Assembly: GCF_013410215.1 (NCBI RefSeq)
Contig: NZ_JACCFQ010000001.1
Location: forward strand, 62,001 to 126,000
DNA: 64,000 bases
Direction: 5' to 3'
Source: Nesterenkonia sandarakina
Lineage (GTDB): Bacteria > Actinomycetota > Actinomycetes > Actinomycetales > Micrococcaceae
The stretch's first letter is position 1, and every line of letters begins with the position of its first letter. The position numbers and the translations under genes are program-made. The notes under the pieces are model-generated. The model made no database searches, was not told the origin of the DNA, and saw only the letters and a program-made list of their open reading frames with translations. Shown here piece after piece: positions 42,269 to 50,478 of this stretch.

Positions 42269-43783
42269 CTACGGGGCGTCGCGACCGGTGGTCTTCTCGG
42301 CGGTGCCGGTGGCACTCACCGCGTTGGCGGCGGGCCCGGTGGCACTGGCCGCATCGGCGGCTGCGGACCCTGGCCGTTTGGCCTGGACCCAGCCCTCGGC
42401 GTTGCGCTGTGGGGCGATGGAGAGCGCCAGCGCGCCGGCGGGCACGTCCTTGCGCACCACGGCGCCGGCGCCGGTGTAGGCGCCGTCGCCCACTGAGACC
42501 GGGGCGACGAACACGGTGTTGGAACTGGTGCGCACGTGGGAGCCGATCTGGGTGCGGTGCTTGTTCTCGCCGTCGTAGTTCGCGGTGATGTTGCCGCAGC
42601 CGATGTTGGTGAACTCCCCGATGGTCGCGTCTCCGGCGTAGCCGAGGTGGCTCAGCTTGCTTCCGCGTCCGATGCTCACGTTCTTGGTCTCGTAGAAGGC
42701 ACCGATCTTGCCCGTCTCTCCCAGCACGGTGCCTGGACGCAGGTAGGTGAACGGTCCCACGCTGGCGCCGGCGCCGATCTGGGCTCCGGAGCCGTGGACC
42801 CGGGTCAGCGTGGCGCCCTCGCCGACGATCACGTCGGTGAGCGTGGTGTCGGGGCCCACGGTGGCGTTGCGGCTGATGTGCGTGGCACCGTGGAGCTGGG
42901 TGCCCGGGAGGATGGTGGTGTCCTCCTCCAAGGTCACGGTGGCGTCGATCCAGGTGGTCCCGGGGTCGATCACCGTGGTGCCGGCGCGCATGGCGCGCTC
43001 CACGATGCGACGGTTCATCTCAGCGCCCAGGGCCTGCAGCTGGACCCGGTCGTTGGCGCCTTCGACCTGCCAGCGGTCCTCGGTGACCACTGCGGAGACC
43101 CGGCCGCCCTCGGCGCGAGCGATGGAGAGCACATCGGTGAGGTACATCTCACCCTGGGCGTTCTCGGTGGTGACCTGGGCCAGCGCGCGGTTGAGCACCG
43201 CGGCGTCGAAGGCGTAGATCCCGGAGTTGATCTCGGTGATGCGGCGCTGCTCGGGGGTCGCGTCCTTATGCTCCACGATCCCCAGCACGTCCTGCGGGTC
43301 CTTCTCGCTGCGCAGGATCCGACCGTAGCCGGACGCGTCCTCGAGCACGGCGGAGAGCACCGTGACGGCGTTGCGGTCGCGCTCGTGGGCGTCCACCAGC
43401 TCTGCGAGCATCTGCGTCTGCAGCAGCGGGACATCGCCGTAGGTGACGACGACGGTGCCGGTCTCGGCGGGTGCACCCGCGGCGGTGAGCGCCTGCAGGC
43501 CGCACGCCACGGCGCGTCCGGTGCCGGGGACCTCGTCCTGGTCAGCGATCACGGCGCCCGGCTCGACCGTGGCGATATGCCCGGCGACCTTCTCCCGCTG
43601 GTGCCGCACGACCGCGACCAGATGCTGCGGGTCCAGACCCTTCGCCGCGCCCAGCGCGTGTCCGATCATGGAGACGCCACCGATCGGGTGCATGATCTTC
43701 GGCGTGCTGGACTTCATCCGGGTCCCGGCTCCGGCCGCGAGCACGATCACGGCGGTGGGCTGGGCGGTCTGGGCGTTGGTCAC
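42269..43783 (-). CDS. glmU: bifunctional UDP-GlcNAc pyrophosphorylase / GlcN-1-P acetyltransferase
   Basis: GlmU makes UDP-GlcNAc for peptidoglycan. The 504-residue protein has the uridyltransferase domain (VIVLAAGAGTRMKSSTPKIMH; YGDVPLL; GIVEHKDAT; EINSGIYAF) and the C-terminal left-handed beta-helix acetyltransferase (LSHLGYAGDATIGEFTNIG, CGNITANYDGENKHRT). An Ala/Thr-rich tail follows, as in other actinobacterial GlmU proteins. GTG 43783 has GAGGAG at nine bases; the upstream frame runs through the tRNA gene and is not coding. It lies just downstream of tRNA-Gln and upstream of prs. Confidence 0.97.
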   Translation of the reverse strand: MTNAQTAQPTAVIVLAAGAGTRMKSSTPKIMHPIGGVSMIGHALGAAKGLDPQHLVAVVRHQREKVAGHIATVEPGAVIADQDEVPGTGRAVACGLQALTAAGAPAETGTVVVTYGDVPLLQTQMLAELVDAHERDRNAVTVLSAVLEDASGYGRILRSEKDPQDVLGIVEHKDATPEQRRITEINSGIYAFDAAVLNRALAQVTTENAQGEMYLTDVLSIARAEGGRVSAVVTEDRWQVEGANDRVQLQALGAEMNRRIVERAMRAGTTVIDPGTTWIDATVTLEEDTTILPGTQLHGATHISRNATVGPDTTLTDVIVGEGATLTRVHGSGAQIGAGASVGPFTYLRPGTVLGETGKIGAFYETKNVSIGRGSKLSHLGYAGDATIGEFTNIGCGNITANYDGENKHRTQIGSHVRTSSNTVFVAPVSVGDGAYTGAGAVVRKDVPAGALALSIAPQRNAEGWVQAKRPGSAAADAASATGPAANAVSATGTAEKTTGRDAP

Positions 43784-43851
43784 GAAGGCTGCTCCTCGAC
43801 GCGGTTCATGGGACTCCTCAGTGTAGGCAGGCCCGGCGATCTTGACTGCCG

Positions 43852-43923
43852 TTCCGCCTCTAGGATTCGAACCTAGACTGCACAGCTCCAAAGGCTGGCG
43901 TGCTGCCATTACACCAAGGCGGA
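43852..43923 (-). tRNA. tRNA-Gln (anticodon TTG)
   Basis: A 72-base cloverleaf: acceptor TCCGCCT pairs with AGGCGGA, the T-arm contains GGTTCGAATCC, the D-arm TGGTGTAATGGCA, and the anticodon loop CTTTGGA gives TTG. One mismatch occurs at the top of the anticodon stem (position 27-43). CCA is not encoded. Located between glmU (same strand) and the divergent ABC-F gene; co-location with glmU is common in actinobacteria. Confidence 0.97.
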
Positions 43924-44051
43924 GTGCGACGGCGGTCGAAGAGTGCTCGGCGCTGCGAACACTCTCGGCTCCGGCCACGCGCTGGACCATCTTCGCATGG
44001 GCCGCCTTGCCGGAGGAAACCGCGGCCACAGCGGGGCATTACCCTGGATGG

Positions 44052-45938
44052 GTGGCACATCTTCTCGGGGCCGAGGCCCTACACCTGGAATTCCCTACCC
44101 GCACCGTCTTCGATTCGGTGACGATCGGCATCAATGAGGGCGACCGCGTCGGCGTCGTCGGACGCAACGGCGACGGCAAGTCCTCGCTGCTGGCCATGCT
44201 CACCGGCCGGCTGGAGCCCGACTCAGGACAGGTCACCCGGCGCAAGGGGGTGCAGTTCGGTGTGCTGGACCAGTCCGATGACCTCGTCGATGAGCACACT
44301 GTGGGCTATTCGGTCGTCGGCGACGCCGATGACCACGAGTGGGCCTCCGATGCGAAGATCCGGGATGTGATCGCCGGACTGGTGGCCGATATCCCGTGGG
44401 AGGCGAAGATCTCCGAGCTCTCCGGCGGGCAGCGGCGTCGCGTGGCGCTGGCGAAGCTGCTGGTGGGCGAATGGGACATCATCGCGCTGGATGAGCCCAC
44501 CAACCACCTCGACGTGGAGGGGATCTCCTGGCTGGCGAACCACCTGAACCGTCGCTGGCCGCGCAGCTCCGGCGGTCTGCTGGTGGTCACCCACGACCGC
44601 TGGTTCCTCGACGAGATCAGCACCACCACCTGGGAGGTCCACGACGGTGTGGTCGAGCCCTTCGACGGCGGCTATGCGGCGTATGTCCTGCAGCGCGTGG
44701 AGCGGGACCGTCAGGCCGCTACAGTGGAGGCCAAGCGGCAGAACCTGATGAAGAAGGAGCTGGCCTGGCTGCGTCGCGGCGCCCCCGCCCGCAGCACCAA
44801 GCCGAAGTTCCGCATCGAGGCGGCCAACGCGCTCATCGCCGACGTCCCGCCTCCGCGCAATCCGATCGAGCTCAAGAAGATGGCCACCGCCCGATTGGGC
44901 AAGGACGTGGTCGACGTTCTGGATGCCTCCATCGGCTTCGACGGCAAGCCGATCCTCAACGAGGTCACCTGGCGGATCGGTCCCGGTGAGCGCACCGGAA
45001 TCCTCGGCGCCAACGGCGCGGGCAAGTCCACGCTGCTGAACCTGGTGGCCGGGAAGCTGGAGCCAGACACCGGCCGCGTCAAGCGCGGCAAGACCGTGCG
45101 CCTGGCCACCTTGGATCAGCAGTTCTCCCAGCTGGCGGCCATCGAGGGCGACCGGGTCCGTGAGGTCCTGGCCCGCGAGAAGACCCAGGTGGTCATCGAC
45201 GGCAAGGAGCACACCCCGGCGCAGCTGCTGGAGCGCCTCGGGTTCTCCACCGCGCACCTCTCCGCGCGGGTCGGCGAACTCTCCGGCGGACAACGACGCC
45301 GCCTGCAGCTGCTGCTCGTGCTGCTCTCCGAACCCAACGTGATGATCCTCGACGAGCCCACCAACGACCTGGACATCGACATGCTCGCCGCCATGGAGGA
45401 CCTGCTGGACTCCTGGCCCGGAACCCTGATCGTGGTCTCCCACGACCGGTACCTGCTCGAGCGCGTGACAGATCAGCAGTACGCGATCTTCGACGGCCAG
45501 ATGCGTCATGTCCCCGGCGGCGTGGAAGAGTATCTGCGGCTGAAGGCCGCCCGCGCCAACGGCGGCTCCGGCGAGCCGAAGGGCGCCGGCTCAGGGGGCT
45601 CCGGCTCTGGAGGTGGCGCCGCCAGCAACGGGGCAACGTCCGGGAAGGCCGCGGCCGCGGCACGCCGTGAGGCGAGGAAGACCTCCTCCCCGTCATCGGC
45701 CGGCGGGACCACGCTGAGCGGCGCCGAGGAGCGCGAGGTCCGCAAGGAGGTCGGCGCGCTGGAGCGCAAGATGCAGAAGCTGATCACCCAGATCGAGAAG
45801 AAGCAGCGCCAGATGAATGATCACGATCCCAGCGACTTCGAGGGTCTGGGCAAGCTCACCGCCGATGTGACCCGGCTGCAGGCCGAGAACGAGAAGCTGG
45901 AGGAGCGCTGGCTGGAGCTCTCCGAGAAGGTCGGCTGA
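44052..45938 (+). CDS. ABC-F family ATPase (ribosome-associated type)
   Basis: A 628-residue soluble protein with two ABC cassettes and no membrane domain. Walker A motifs are GRNGDGKSS and GANGAGKST, signatures LSGGQRRRVALAK and LSGGQRRRLQLLL, and Walker B segments are followed by DEPTNHLD and DEPTNDLD. The linker between the domains is basic. A Gly/Ser-rich stretch (about residues 515-555) leads to a C-terminal coiled coil (EEREVRKEVGALERKMQKL), as in Uup. ABC-F proteins act on the ribosome or on branched DNA structures. GTG 44052 has TACCCT six bases upstream and no good SD. The first Walker A has Asp where Gly or Ala is usual. Confidence 0.93.
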   Translation: MAHLLGAEALHLEFPTRTVFDSVTIGINEGDRVGVVGRNGDGKSSLLAMLTGRLEPDSGQVTRRKGVQFGVLDQSDDLVDEHTVGYSVVGDADDHEWASDAKIRDVIAGLVADIPWEAKISELSGGQRRRVALAKLLVGEWDIIALDEPTNHLDVEGISWLANHLNRRWPRSSGGLLVVTHDRWFLDEISTTTWEVHDGVVEPFDGGYAAYVLQRVERDRQAATVEAKRQNLMKKELAWLRRGAPARSTKPKFRIEAANALIADVPPPRNPIELKKMATARLGKDVVDVLDASIGFDGKPILNEVTWRIGPGERTGILGANGAGKSTLLNLVAGKLEPDTGRVKRGKTVRLATLDQQFSQLAAIEGDRVREVLAREKTQVVIDGKEHTPAQLLERLGFSTAHLSARVGELSGGQRRRLQLLLVLLSEPNVMILDEPTNDLDIDMLAAMEDLLDSWPGTLIVVSHDRYLLERVTDQQYAIFDGQMRHVPGGVEEYLRLKAARANGGSGEPKGAGSGGSGSGGGAASNGATSGKAAAAARREARKTSSPSSAGGTTLSGAEEREVRKEVGALERKMQKLITQIEKKQRQMNDHDPSDFEGLGKLTADVTRLQAENEKLEERWLELSEKVG

Positions 45939-45968
45939 GGTGGGGCGGTCTCGAGGCCGGCGATCGCA

Positions 45969-46019
45969 GGGACGCACCGAACTCCGGGAGGCGCCGAGAT
46001 CCGGGACGCGCCGAGATCC
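45969..46019. repeat. three 17-bp tandem repeats between ABC-F and ispE
   Basis: GGGACGCACCGAACTCC (45969-45985), GGGAGGCGCCGAGATCC (45986-46002) and GGGACGCGCCGAGATCC (46003-46019) are head-to-tail copies differing at one to four positions. They lie in the 182-base space between the two convergent stop codons. Confidence 0.8.
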
Positions 46020-46084
46020 AGGCCGACGGACCCCCGGCACCCCCGGGGCCGATGGCTGGACTGTACCGGACCGACTGATCACAG

Positions 46085-46101
46085 GGGCTTCTGAAAAGCC
46101 C
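46085..46101. terminator. hairpin between convergent ABC-F and ispE genes
   Basis: GGGCTT (46085-46090), loop CTGAA, AAGCCC (46096-46101) form a perfect six-pair stem 20 bases from the ispE stop codon. Confidence 0.5.
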
Positions 46102-46120
46102 GGTGTCGCGCGGGGTCAGC

Positions 46121-47110
46121 TCAGTCGCTCTCCCGGCTGTTGATCAGCCGCGCCCCGGGAGCTGGGCCGGTGACGGGCACGGCCCAGACCTCGGTCCGTT
46201 CCTCCAGGCTGGTGCACAGCTGGTGGGCGGACTCGGCATCCCGGGCCAGGAACACCAGAGTGGGTCCGGAACCGGACACCATGCCCTGCAGCGCCCCTTC
46301 GATCATGCCGATGTCCATCATGTCCTCGAGGGAGGGCAGGCTGGCGACGGCCGGGGCCTGCAGATCGTTGGCCATCAGTGAGGCCACCAGTTCGGCGTCG
46401 GCGGTGCAGACCGCCCGCACCAGGTCGGAATCCAGCTCCGGCGCCTCGGCCTGGACGCCTGCCGCGGCGCGCATCTCATCCAGCGTGGCGTACACGCTGG
46501 GCGTGGACAGCCCGGTGTTGGCCGGCACGATGACCAGATGCAGCTCGCCTCGGGTCAGCAGTGGAGAGAGCTGGTCACCCACGCCCTGCCCCACGGCGGC
46601 TCCGCCCAGGATCGCGAACGGCACATCGGCGCCGAGCTCGGCGCCGAGCTCCGCCAGCTGCTCCTTGGAGAGCCCCGCCTCCCAGAGAGCCGAGCACGCC
46701 ACCAGCGCGGCGGCTGCATCGGCGGAGCCTCCGCCCATGCCCCCGGCGACCGGAACGTTCTTGGTGATCGTGAGGTCCACCCCGTCGGTGATCCCCAGCC
46801 GGTCGCGCAGCTTCGAGGCCGCCCGGTGCGCCAGGTTCCGCTCGTCCAGCGGGATCGCCGCGGCGACGATTTCACCGGTCTCCGGGTCCCGGGTCTGGAC
46901 CTCGGTGAACACGGAGTGTTCCGAGAGGCTCACCGTGATCGCGCTGTCTTCGCGCCGCTCGGCGCAGACCTCCTCGTAGAGGGAGACCGCAAGATAGAGC
47001 GTGGCGACCTCGTGGTATCCGTCTTCGCGCAGCGGACCGACCCGAAGGCTCACATTGATCTTGCCCGGAGCCACGGCCGTGACATGTCCGAAGAATTCGC
47101 TATCGCGCAT
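46121..47110 (-). CDS. ispE: 4-diphosphocytidyl-2-C-methyl-D-erythritol kinase
   Basis: GHMP kinase of the non-mevalonate pathway, 329 residues. The start APGKINVSLRVGPLREDGYHE holds the catalytic Lys and substrate residues; the ATP loop is PVAGGMGGGSADAAAAL with the catalytic Asp, and the third motif is GMVSGSGPTLVFLA. Length is slightly above the usual 290-310. It follows rsmA by nine bases (TAGGGTCGAGGC between), giving the tatD-rsmA-ispE operon typical of actinobacteria. Confidence 0.97.
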   Translation of the reverse strand: MRDSEFFGHVTAVAPGKINVSLRVGPLREDGYHEVATLYLAVSLYEEVCAERREDSAITVSLSEHSVFTEVQTRDPETGEIVAAAIPLDERNLAHRAASKLRDRLGITDGVDLTITKNVPVAGGMGGGSADAAAALVACSALWEAGLSKEQLAELGAELGADVPFAILGGAAVGQGVGDQLSPLLTRGELHLVIVPANTGLSTPSVYATLDEMRAAAGVQAEAPELDSDLVRAVCTADAELVASLMANDLQAPAVASLPSLEDMMDIGMIEGALQGMVSGSGPTLVFLARDAESAHQLCTSLEERTEVWAVPVTGPAPGARLINSRESD

Positions 47111-47119
47111 GCCTCGACC

Positions 47120-48172
47120 CTACTTCTCGCCACTGACACGCGGAGCCGCACCGGCTGGACCCGAGTCGTCGACCTCGGCCGCGGCTTCGGTACCGGCTGG
47201 GGCGTCGACGTCGTCGACGTCAGCGTCGGCCGGGGCGTCGCGCAGCGCGGCGGCGATCGCGGTGAACCCGGTGATCTCCAGGGTCTCACCGCGGGCCGAG
47301 GGGTCCACCCCGGCTGCTCGCAGCGCCGCCTCGGCGCGGGAGGGCGAGCCGGCGAGCCCGGCGAGGCAGGCACGCAGGGTCTTGCGTCGGGTGGCGAAGG
47401 CGGCGTCGATCACGGCGAAGACCTCTTCGCGGCTCAGCTCAGAAGAGGCCTCGGCGCGCCGGTCGAAGCGGACCAGTCCCGAGGAGATCCGCGGCTCCGG
47501 CCAGAACACGCGCTTGCCGACCACGCCAGCCTTGCGCATGTTCGTGTCCCAGGCTGCCTTCACACTGGGGACACCGTAGATCTTGGAGCCAGGACCCGCG
47601 CACAGCCGGTCCGCGACCTCCTCCTGCACCATGACCAGGCCCTTGCGCAGCGAGGGCAGGATCTGGAGCAGGTGCAGCACCACCGGGACCGCCACGTTAT
47701 AGGGCAGGTTCGCGACCAGGACCGACGGGCCCTGACCGTCCCCGAGGTCGGTGAAGGAGGCAGGGGTGAGCTTCAGCGCGTCCTGTTCTAGCACGCGCAG
47801 GTTTCCGGCACGCTCGGGTCGGAACCGCTGCACCGTCTCAGGCAGCTGAGCCGCCAGCTTGGGGTCGATCTCGACGGCGCTGACCATCGCAGACTCATCC
47901 AGCAGACCCAGGGTCAGCGAGCCGAGCCCCGGGCCGACCTCGAGCACGTGTTCGCTGCCGTCGAGCTCCGCGAGGCTCACGATCCGCCGGATCGTGTTGG
48001 GGTCGATCACGAAGTTCTGCCCCCACTGCTTGGTGGGGCGCACGCCCAGCTGCTCGGCCAGCGCACGCACATGCGCGGCGGAGAGCAGCTGCGGGGCTGA
48101 ACCCTGCGCTGTCGCTTCCTGCGCTGCTGGTTCCTGCGCTGCTGGTTCCTGCGGGGCTGGCTGGTCGCTCAT
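47120..48172 (-). CDS. rsmA: 16S rRNA dimethyladenosine transferase
   Basis: RsmA (KsgA) dimethylates two adjacent adenines near the 3' end of 16S rRNA. The 350-residue protein has [20 protein letters not shown] motif [17 protein letters not shown], the acidic residue in AVEIDPKLA, and the catalytic motif [15 protein letters not shown]-terminal acidic extension of about 40 residues is unusual. The N-terminus contains three PA(A/P)QE repeats from a 15-bp tandem duplication. ATG 48172 overlaps the tatD stop by four bases. Confidence 0.97.
   Translation of the reverse strand: MSDQPAPQEPAAQEPAAQEATAQGSAPQLLSAAHVRALAEQLGVRPTKQWGQNFVIDPNTIRRIVSLAELDGSEHVLEVGPGLGSLTLGLLDESAMVSAVEIDPKLAAQLPETVQRFRPERAGNLRVLEQDALKLTPASFTDLGDGQGPSVLVANLPYNVAVPVVLHLLQILPSLRKGLVMVQEEVADRLCAGPGSKIYGVPSVKAAWDTNMRKAGVVGKRVFWPEPRISSGLVRFDRRAEASSELSREEVFAVIDAAFATRRKTLRACLAGLAGSPSRAEAALRAAGVDPSARGETLEITGFTAIAAALRDAPADADVDDVDAPAGTEAAAEVDDSGPAGAAPRVSGEK
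48116..48160. repeat. three 15-bp tandem repeats inside the 5' end of rsmA
   Basis: TTCCTGCGCTGCTGG is repeated at 48116-48130 and 48131-48145, then TTCCTGCGGGGCTGG at 48146-48160. In frame they encode [10 protein letters not shown] and PAPQE near the N-terminus of RsmA, outside the catalytic domain, so copy number can vary without frameshift. Confidence 0.85.
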
Positions 48173-49188
48173 GTCCAGCTCCCGTAGGCCTGCGTGGTGT
48201 TGAGCATGACCTGTTGACACAGCGAGTCCAGGCCGGTCTCGCGCACCTCGGCCATGAGCCGGATGGTCTGCGGGATCAGGTATGGCGCGTTGGGCTGGCC
48301 GCGGTGCGGGTGCGGGGTCAGGAAGGGAGTGTCGGTCTCCACCAGGATCAGCTGCGGATCAGCCACCGCGAGCGCCTCGCGCAGCGCATGGGCGTTCTTG
48401 AAAGTGACCGTGCCGGCAAAGGACATGTACCACCCGTTGGCGTTGCAGATCCGGGCCAGCTCGGCGTCTCCGGAGAAGCAGTGGAAGACCACCGCGCGGG
48501 GCAGCGCCGGCGCGGCGTCGAGCACCTGGACCACCTCCGCGTGGGCGTCGCGATCATGGATCTGCAGCGCAAGTCCGCGTTCGACGGCGAGCGCGATGTG
48601 GTCCTCGAAGCTGCGTCGCTGGGCGGCGATGCCCTCCTCACCGGTGCGGTAGAAGTCCAGCCCGGTCTCCCCGATCGCGACCACCTGATCATGGCGGGCG
48701 AGCTCGGCGATCCTGGCGAACGCGGCGTCGTAGCCTCCCTGGGCCGCGAGCACCGGAGCGTCATTGGGGTGCAGCGCCACTGCGGCCTTGAGCTGGGGAT
48801 GTTCTTCGGCTGCGGTCACGGAGAACTCCGAGGAGGCCACGTCATAGCCCACGCAGAGCGCTCCGAGAACCCCGACGGCGCGGGCGGCCTCGAGAGCCTG
48901 CTGCACCGAGACCGCGATCTGCCCGTCCCGGAAGTCCAGGTGCGCGTGGTTATCGATCACCGGGACCGACAGCGGCTCGGGGGCCGGCGGGTACTGCAGC
49001 CGACGCTTCTTCCCGGACTTCTCCTCTGTCTGGTCCCGCGCGGGACCAGACCCCGCGCCGGAGGCAGCGGCGGCGATCGAGCGCGCGTCGTCGTCGGACT
49101 GCGCCGGACGGTAGGCGGGCGGGGTCTCCCCCGGCACCGCAGCGGGGCTGGACTCGGCCTCTGCGAGGTTTCGCTGCTGTTGACTCAC
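48169..49188 (-). CDS. tatD: TatD family metal-dependent deoxyribonuclease
   Basis: TatD hydrolases are 3'-exonucleases or D-aminoacyl hydrolases with a TIM barrel. Metal ligands are visible in [33 protein letters not shown] and [16 protein letters not shown]. The 339-residue protein has a 75-residue polar N-terminal extension before the barrel ([16 protein letters not shown]). GTG 49188 is chosen because TAGAGT lies eight bases upstream and no SD or better start occurs; the frame continues up through the flanking palindromic element. First gene of the tatD-rsmA-ispE operon. Confidence 0.93.
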   Translation of the reverse strand: MSQQQRNLAEAESSPAAVPGETPPAYRPAQSDDDARSIAAAASGAGSGPARDQTEEKSGKKRRLQYPPAPEPLSVPVIDNHAHLDFRDGQIAVSVQQALEAARAVGVLGALCVGYDVASSEFSVTAAEEHPQLKAAVALHPNDAPVLAAQGGYDAAFARIAELARHDQVVAIGETGLDFYRTGEEGIAAQRRSFEDHIALAVERGLALQIHDRDAHAEVVQVLDAAPALPRAVVFHCFSGDAELARICNANGWYMSFAGTVTFKNAHALREALAVADPQLILVETDTPFLTPHPHRGQPNAPYLIPQTIRLMAEVRETGLDSLCQQVMLNTTQAYGSWT

Positions 49189-49297
49189 GGTGATCAACTC
49201 TATCGCCCACCCCCTGCCGGACCGCCCGCGCCCCGCCCGTGACGCCGACCCAGCAACCGAGCACCAGCCCGGCGGCGGCCCCGCACAGCGGCCCGCC

Positions 49298-49374
49298 CGA
49301 ATCCCCGGGGCGAGAACAGGTGGAACGACGCGTGAATCCGTGCCCATAACCCCCGTCTCTGCCCCACGGATGCC
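49298..49374. repeat. 77-bp palindromic element, left copy, flanking the AbiEi/DUF559 gene
   Basis: This copy is degenerate: its arms (core GGGGCG-N6-GGTGGAA on the left, GCCCCACGGATGCC on the right) are only partly complementary. It aligns without gaps over 77 positions with the right copy at 50379-50455, matching at about 49 positions, including GGGGCGA, CAGGTGGAAC and GATGCC. It lies between the gene's stop (49382) and the tatD start. Confidence 0.65.
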
Positions 49375-49381
49375 TGATAGG

Positions 49382-50305
49382 TCACCCTCGACGGTGTGCA
49401 ATGACGCCGCGCACCTGCCGCACTGCGGATGCGAACCCCTCAGCGTGATCCCGTGCGTTGAAGCGCAGCACGATCCAGCTTGCGGCGAGAAAGACGTTGT
49501 CCCGCCTCTGATCAGCCATCGCCTGCTCTGCGCTGAAATGGGTCGCACCCTCGTATTGGATGGCAATCTTCAGATCCGGATATCCGAGGTCGGCGCACCG
49601 CGCCCGCAGGTCCCCAGGGTGCACAGAGACTTGAAGCGAAGGTTCGGGCAGCCCGGCACGCACCAGAGACAAGCGCAGCCGGGTTTCCGCGGCCGAGTCA
49701 GCTCCCACGCGGACGTGCCGCACAGCCTCCAACGCCCGACGTCGACCCGGGACGCCGTTCGCGCGGGCCAGGGTCTCGTGGAGCTCGCGGATCGTCGTAT
49801 ACGGTTCTCGCCTCGCCTCGAATCGCGGATAGGGATGACGCACCAGGTGATCACCGAAGCAGATCAGCTCCACCTCCCCGAGCTGCCCGGCGAGGTCCAA
49901 CCAGGTTCGCGCCGGGCTCGCCACCCGGGCCCCGGCGATCATCCACTGATCCTCAGCGTCGGCGGCCTGCCGGTGACTGATCACCTCGAGGCGCCTGATT
50001 CGACGATTCGAACCCCGCGGCTGAGTGAGATGGATGCTCTCGCGCTCCCCCAACCTGCGCGGCAGGTCCCATCCGTAGAGTCGGGCCGCCGTGGCGTGCG
50101 AGACCCAACACTCCGGCAGCATGCGGGCGAGCTCCAGTGCATCGCTGAGGGAACCCTGCCCTGAAACTGCGGTGTACAGTCCCTGGGTCAGGCGGCGAAC
50201 GTCGCGACGACGGACCCGCTCCTCCGAGAGTTCGAGCGAGCGAAGATCGGCACGTGTGAACGCCCGGTCCTGGAGATTCGGAGGAAGCTGCTGCGGACGC
50301 CGCAT
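49382..50305 (-). CDS. AbiEi-like / DUF559 (Vsr-fold) protein flanked by palindromes
   Basis: A 307-residue protein. The N-terminal third looks like the winged-helix AbiEi-antitoxin type (FTRADLRSLELSEERVRRRD, LTQGLYTAV, WVSHATAARLYGWDLP); the C-terminal third has a DUF559/Vsr-like PD-(D/E)xK nuclease outline: Glu207 (AAETRLRLSL), Asp239 and Asp244 (ADLGYPDLKIAIQYEG), and a later QRRDNVFLAASWIVLRF. In active relatives the IEY(D/E)G glutamate is expected; here it is Gln250, so catalysis may be weakened. Such proteins are common in actinobacteria but undescribed functionally. No partner toxin gene is present. The gene lies between two related 77-bp elements, one 74 bases before its start and one 7 bases after its stop. 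No clear SD. Confidence 0.7.
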   Translation of the reverse strand: MRRPQQLPPNLQDRAFTRADLRSLELSEERVRRRDVRRLTQGLYTAVSGQGSLSDALELARMLPECWVSHATAARLYGWDLPRRLGERESIHLTQPRGSNRRIRRLEVISHRQAADAEDQWMIAGARVASPARTWLDLAGQLGEVELICFGDHLVRHPYPRFEARREPYTTIRELHETLARANGVPGRRRALEAVRHVRVGADSAAETRLRLSLVRAGLPEPSLQVSVHPGDLRARCADLGYPDLKIAIQYEGATHFSAEQAMADQRRDNVFLAASWIVLRFNARDHAEGFASAVRQVRGVIAHRRG

Positions 50306-50378
50306 GGGGAACAGCCTGACCTAGTTCTGGGGTCCCTCCGAGTTCTCCACAGTCCCAGGCCCACAGAATCGAGATCTC

Positions 50379-50455
50379 GGCATCGCTGGGGCGAATTCAG
50401 GTGGAACAGGCCCTGCATGTGGGGCTATTCCACCCGTTTGCGCCCCAGCGATGCC
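50379..50455. repeat. 77-bp palindromic element, right copy, near-perfect long hairpin
   Basis: Perfect outer arms of 15 bp (GGCATCGCTGGGGCG, 50379-50393, with its complement at 50441-50455), then six unpaired positions, then perfect 7-bp arms (GGTGGAA at 50400-50406, TTCCACC at 50428-50434), then five more pairs around the centre TGCATGT. It can fold as one long hairpin. It lies between fadD (stop 50479) and the AbiEi/DUF559 gene and may also end fadD transcription. A homologous but degenerate copy lies at 49298-49374. Confidence 0.85.
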
Positions 50456-50478
50456 GCGCACGCCCGAGACCCGGCGGG

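Noticed and set aside
43784-44051. N-terminal extensions of glmU and the ABC-F gene running through the tRNA-Gln gene
   Set aside because: Both frames are open by chance across a well-formed tRNA gene; proper starts (GTG 43783 with SD; GTG 44052) give normal N-termini.
48116-48160. CRISPR-like array
   Set aside because: The 15-bp units are directly contiguous, without spacers, and lie in a coding frame. The same holds for the arrays at 27753, 45969 and 58531.
50379-50455. Right palindromic element as only a fadD terminator
   Set aside because: Termination is possible, but the arms are far longer than other terminators in the window and a homologous copy flanks the other side of the same gene, which a plain terminator does not explain.
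49298-50455. Target-site duplication around the palindrome-flanked gene
   Set aside because: I compared the outer flanks of both elements and found no convincing direct repeat, so a recent insertion cannot be claimed.
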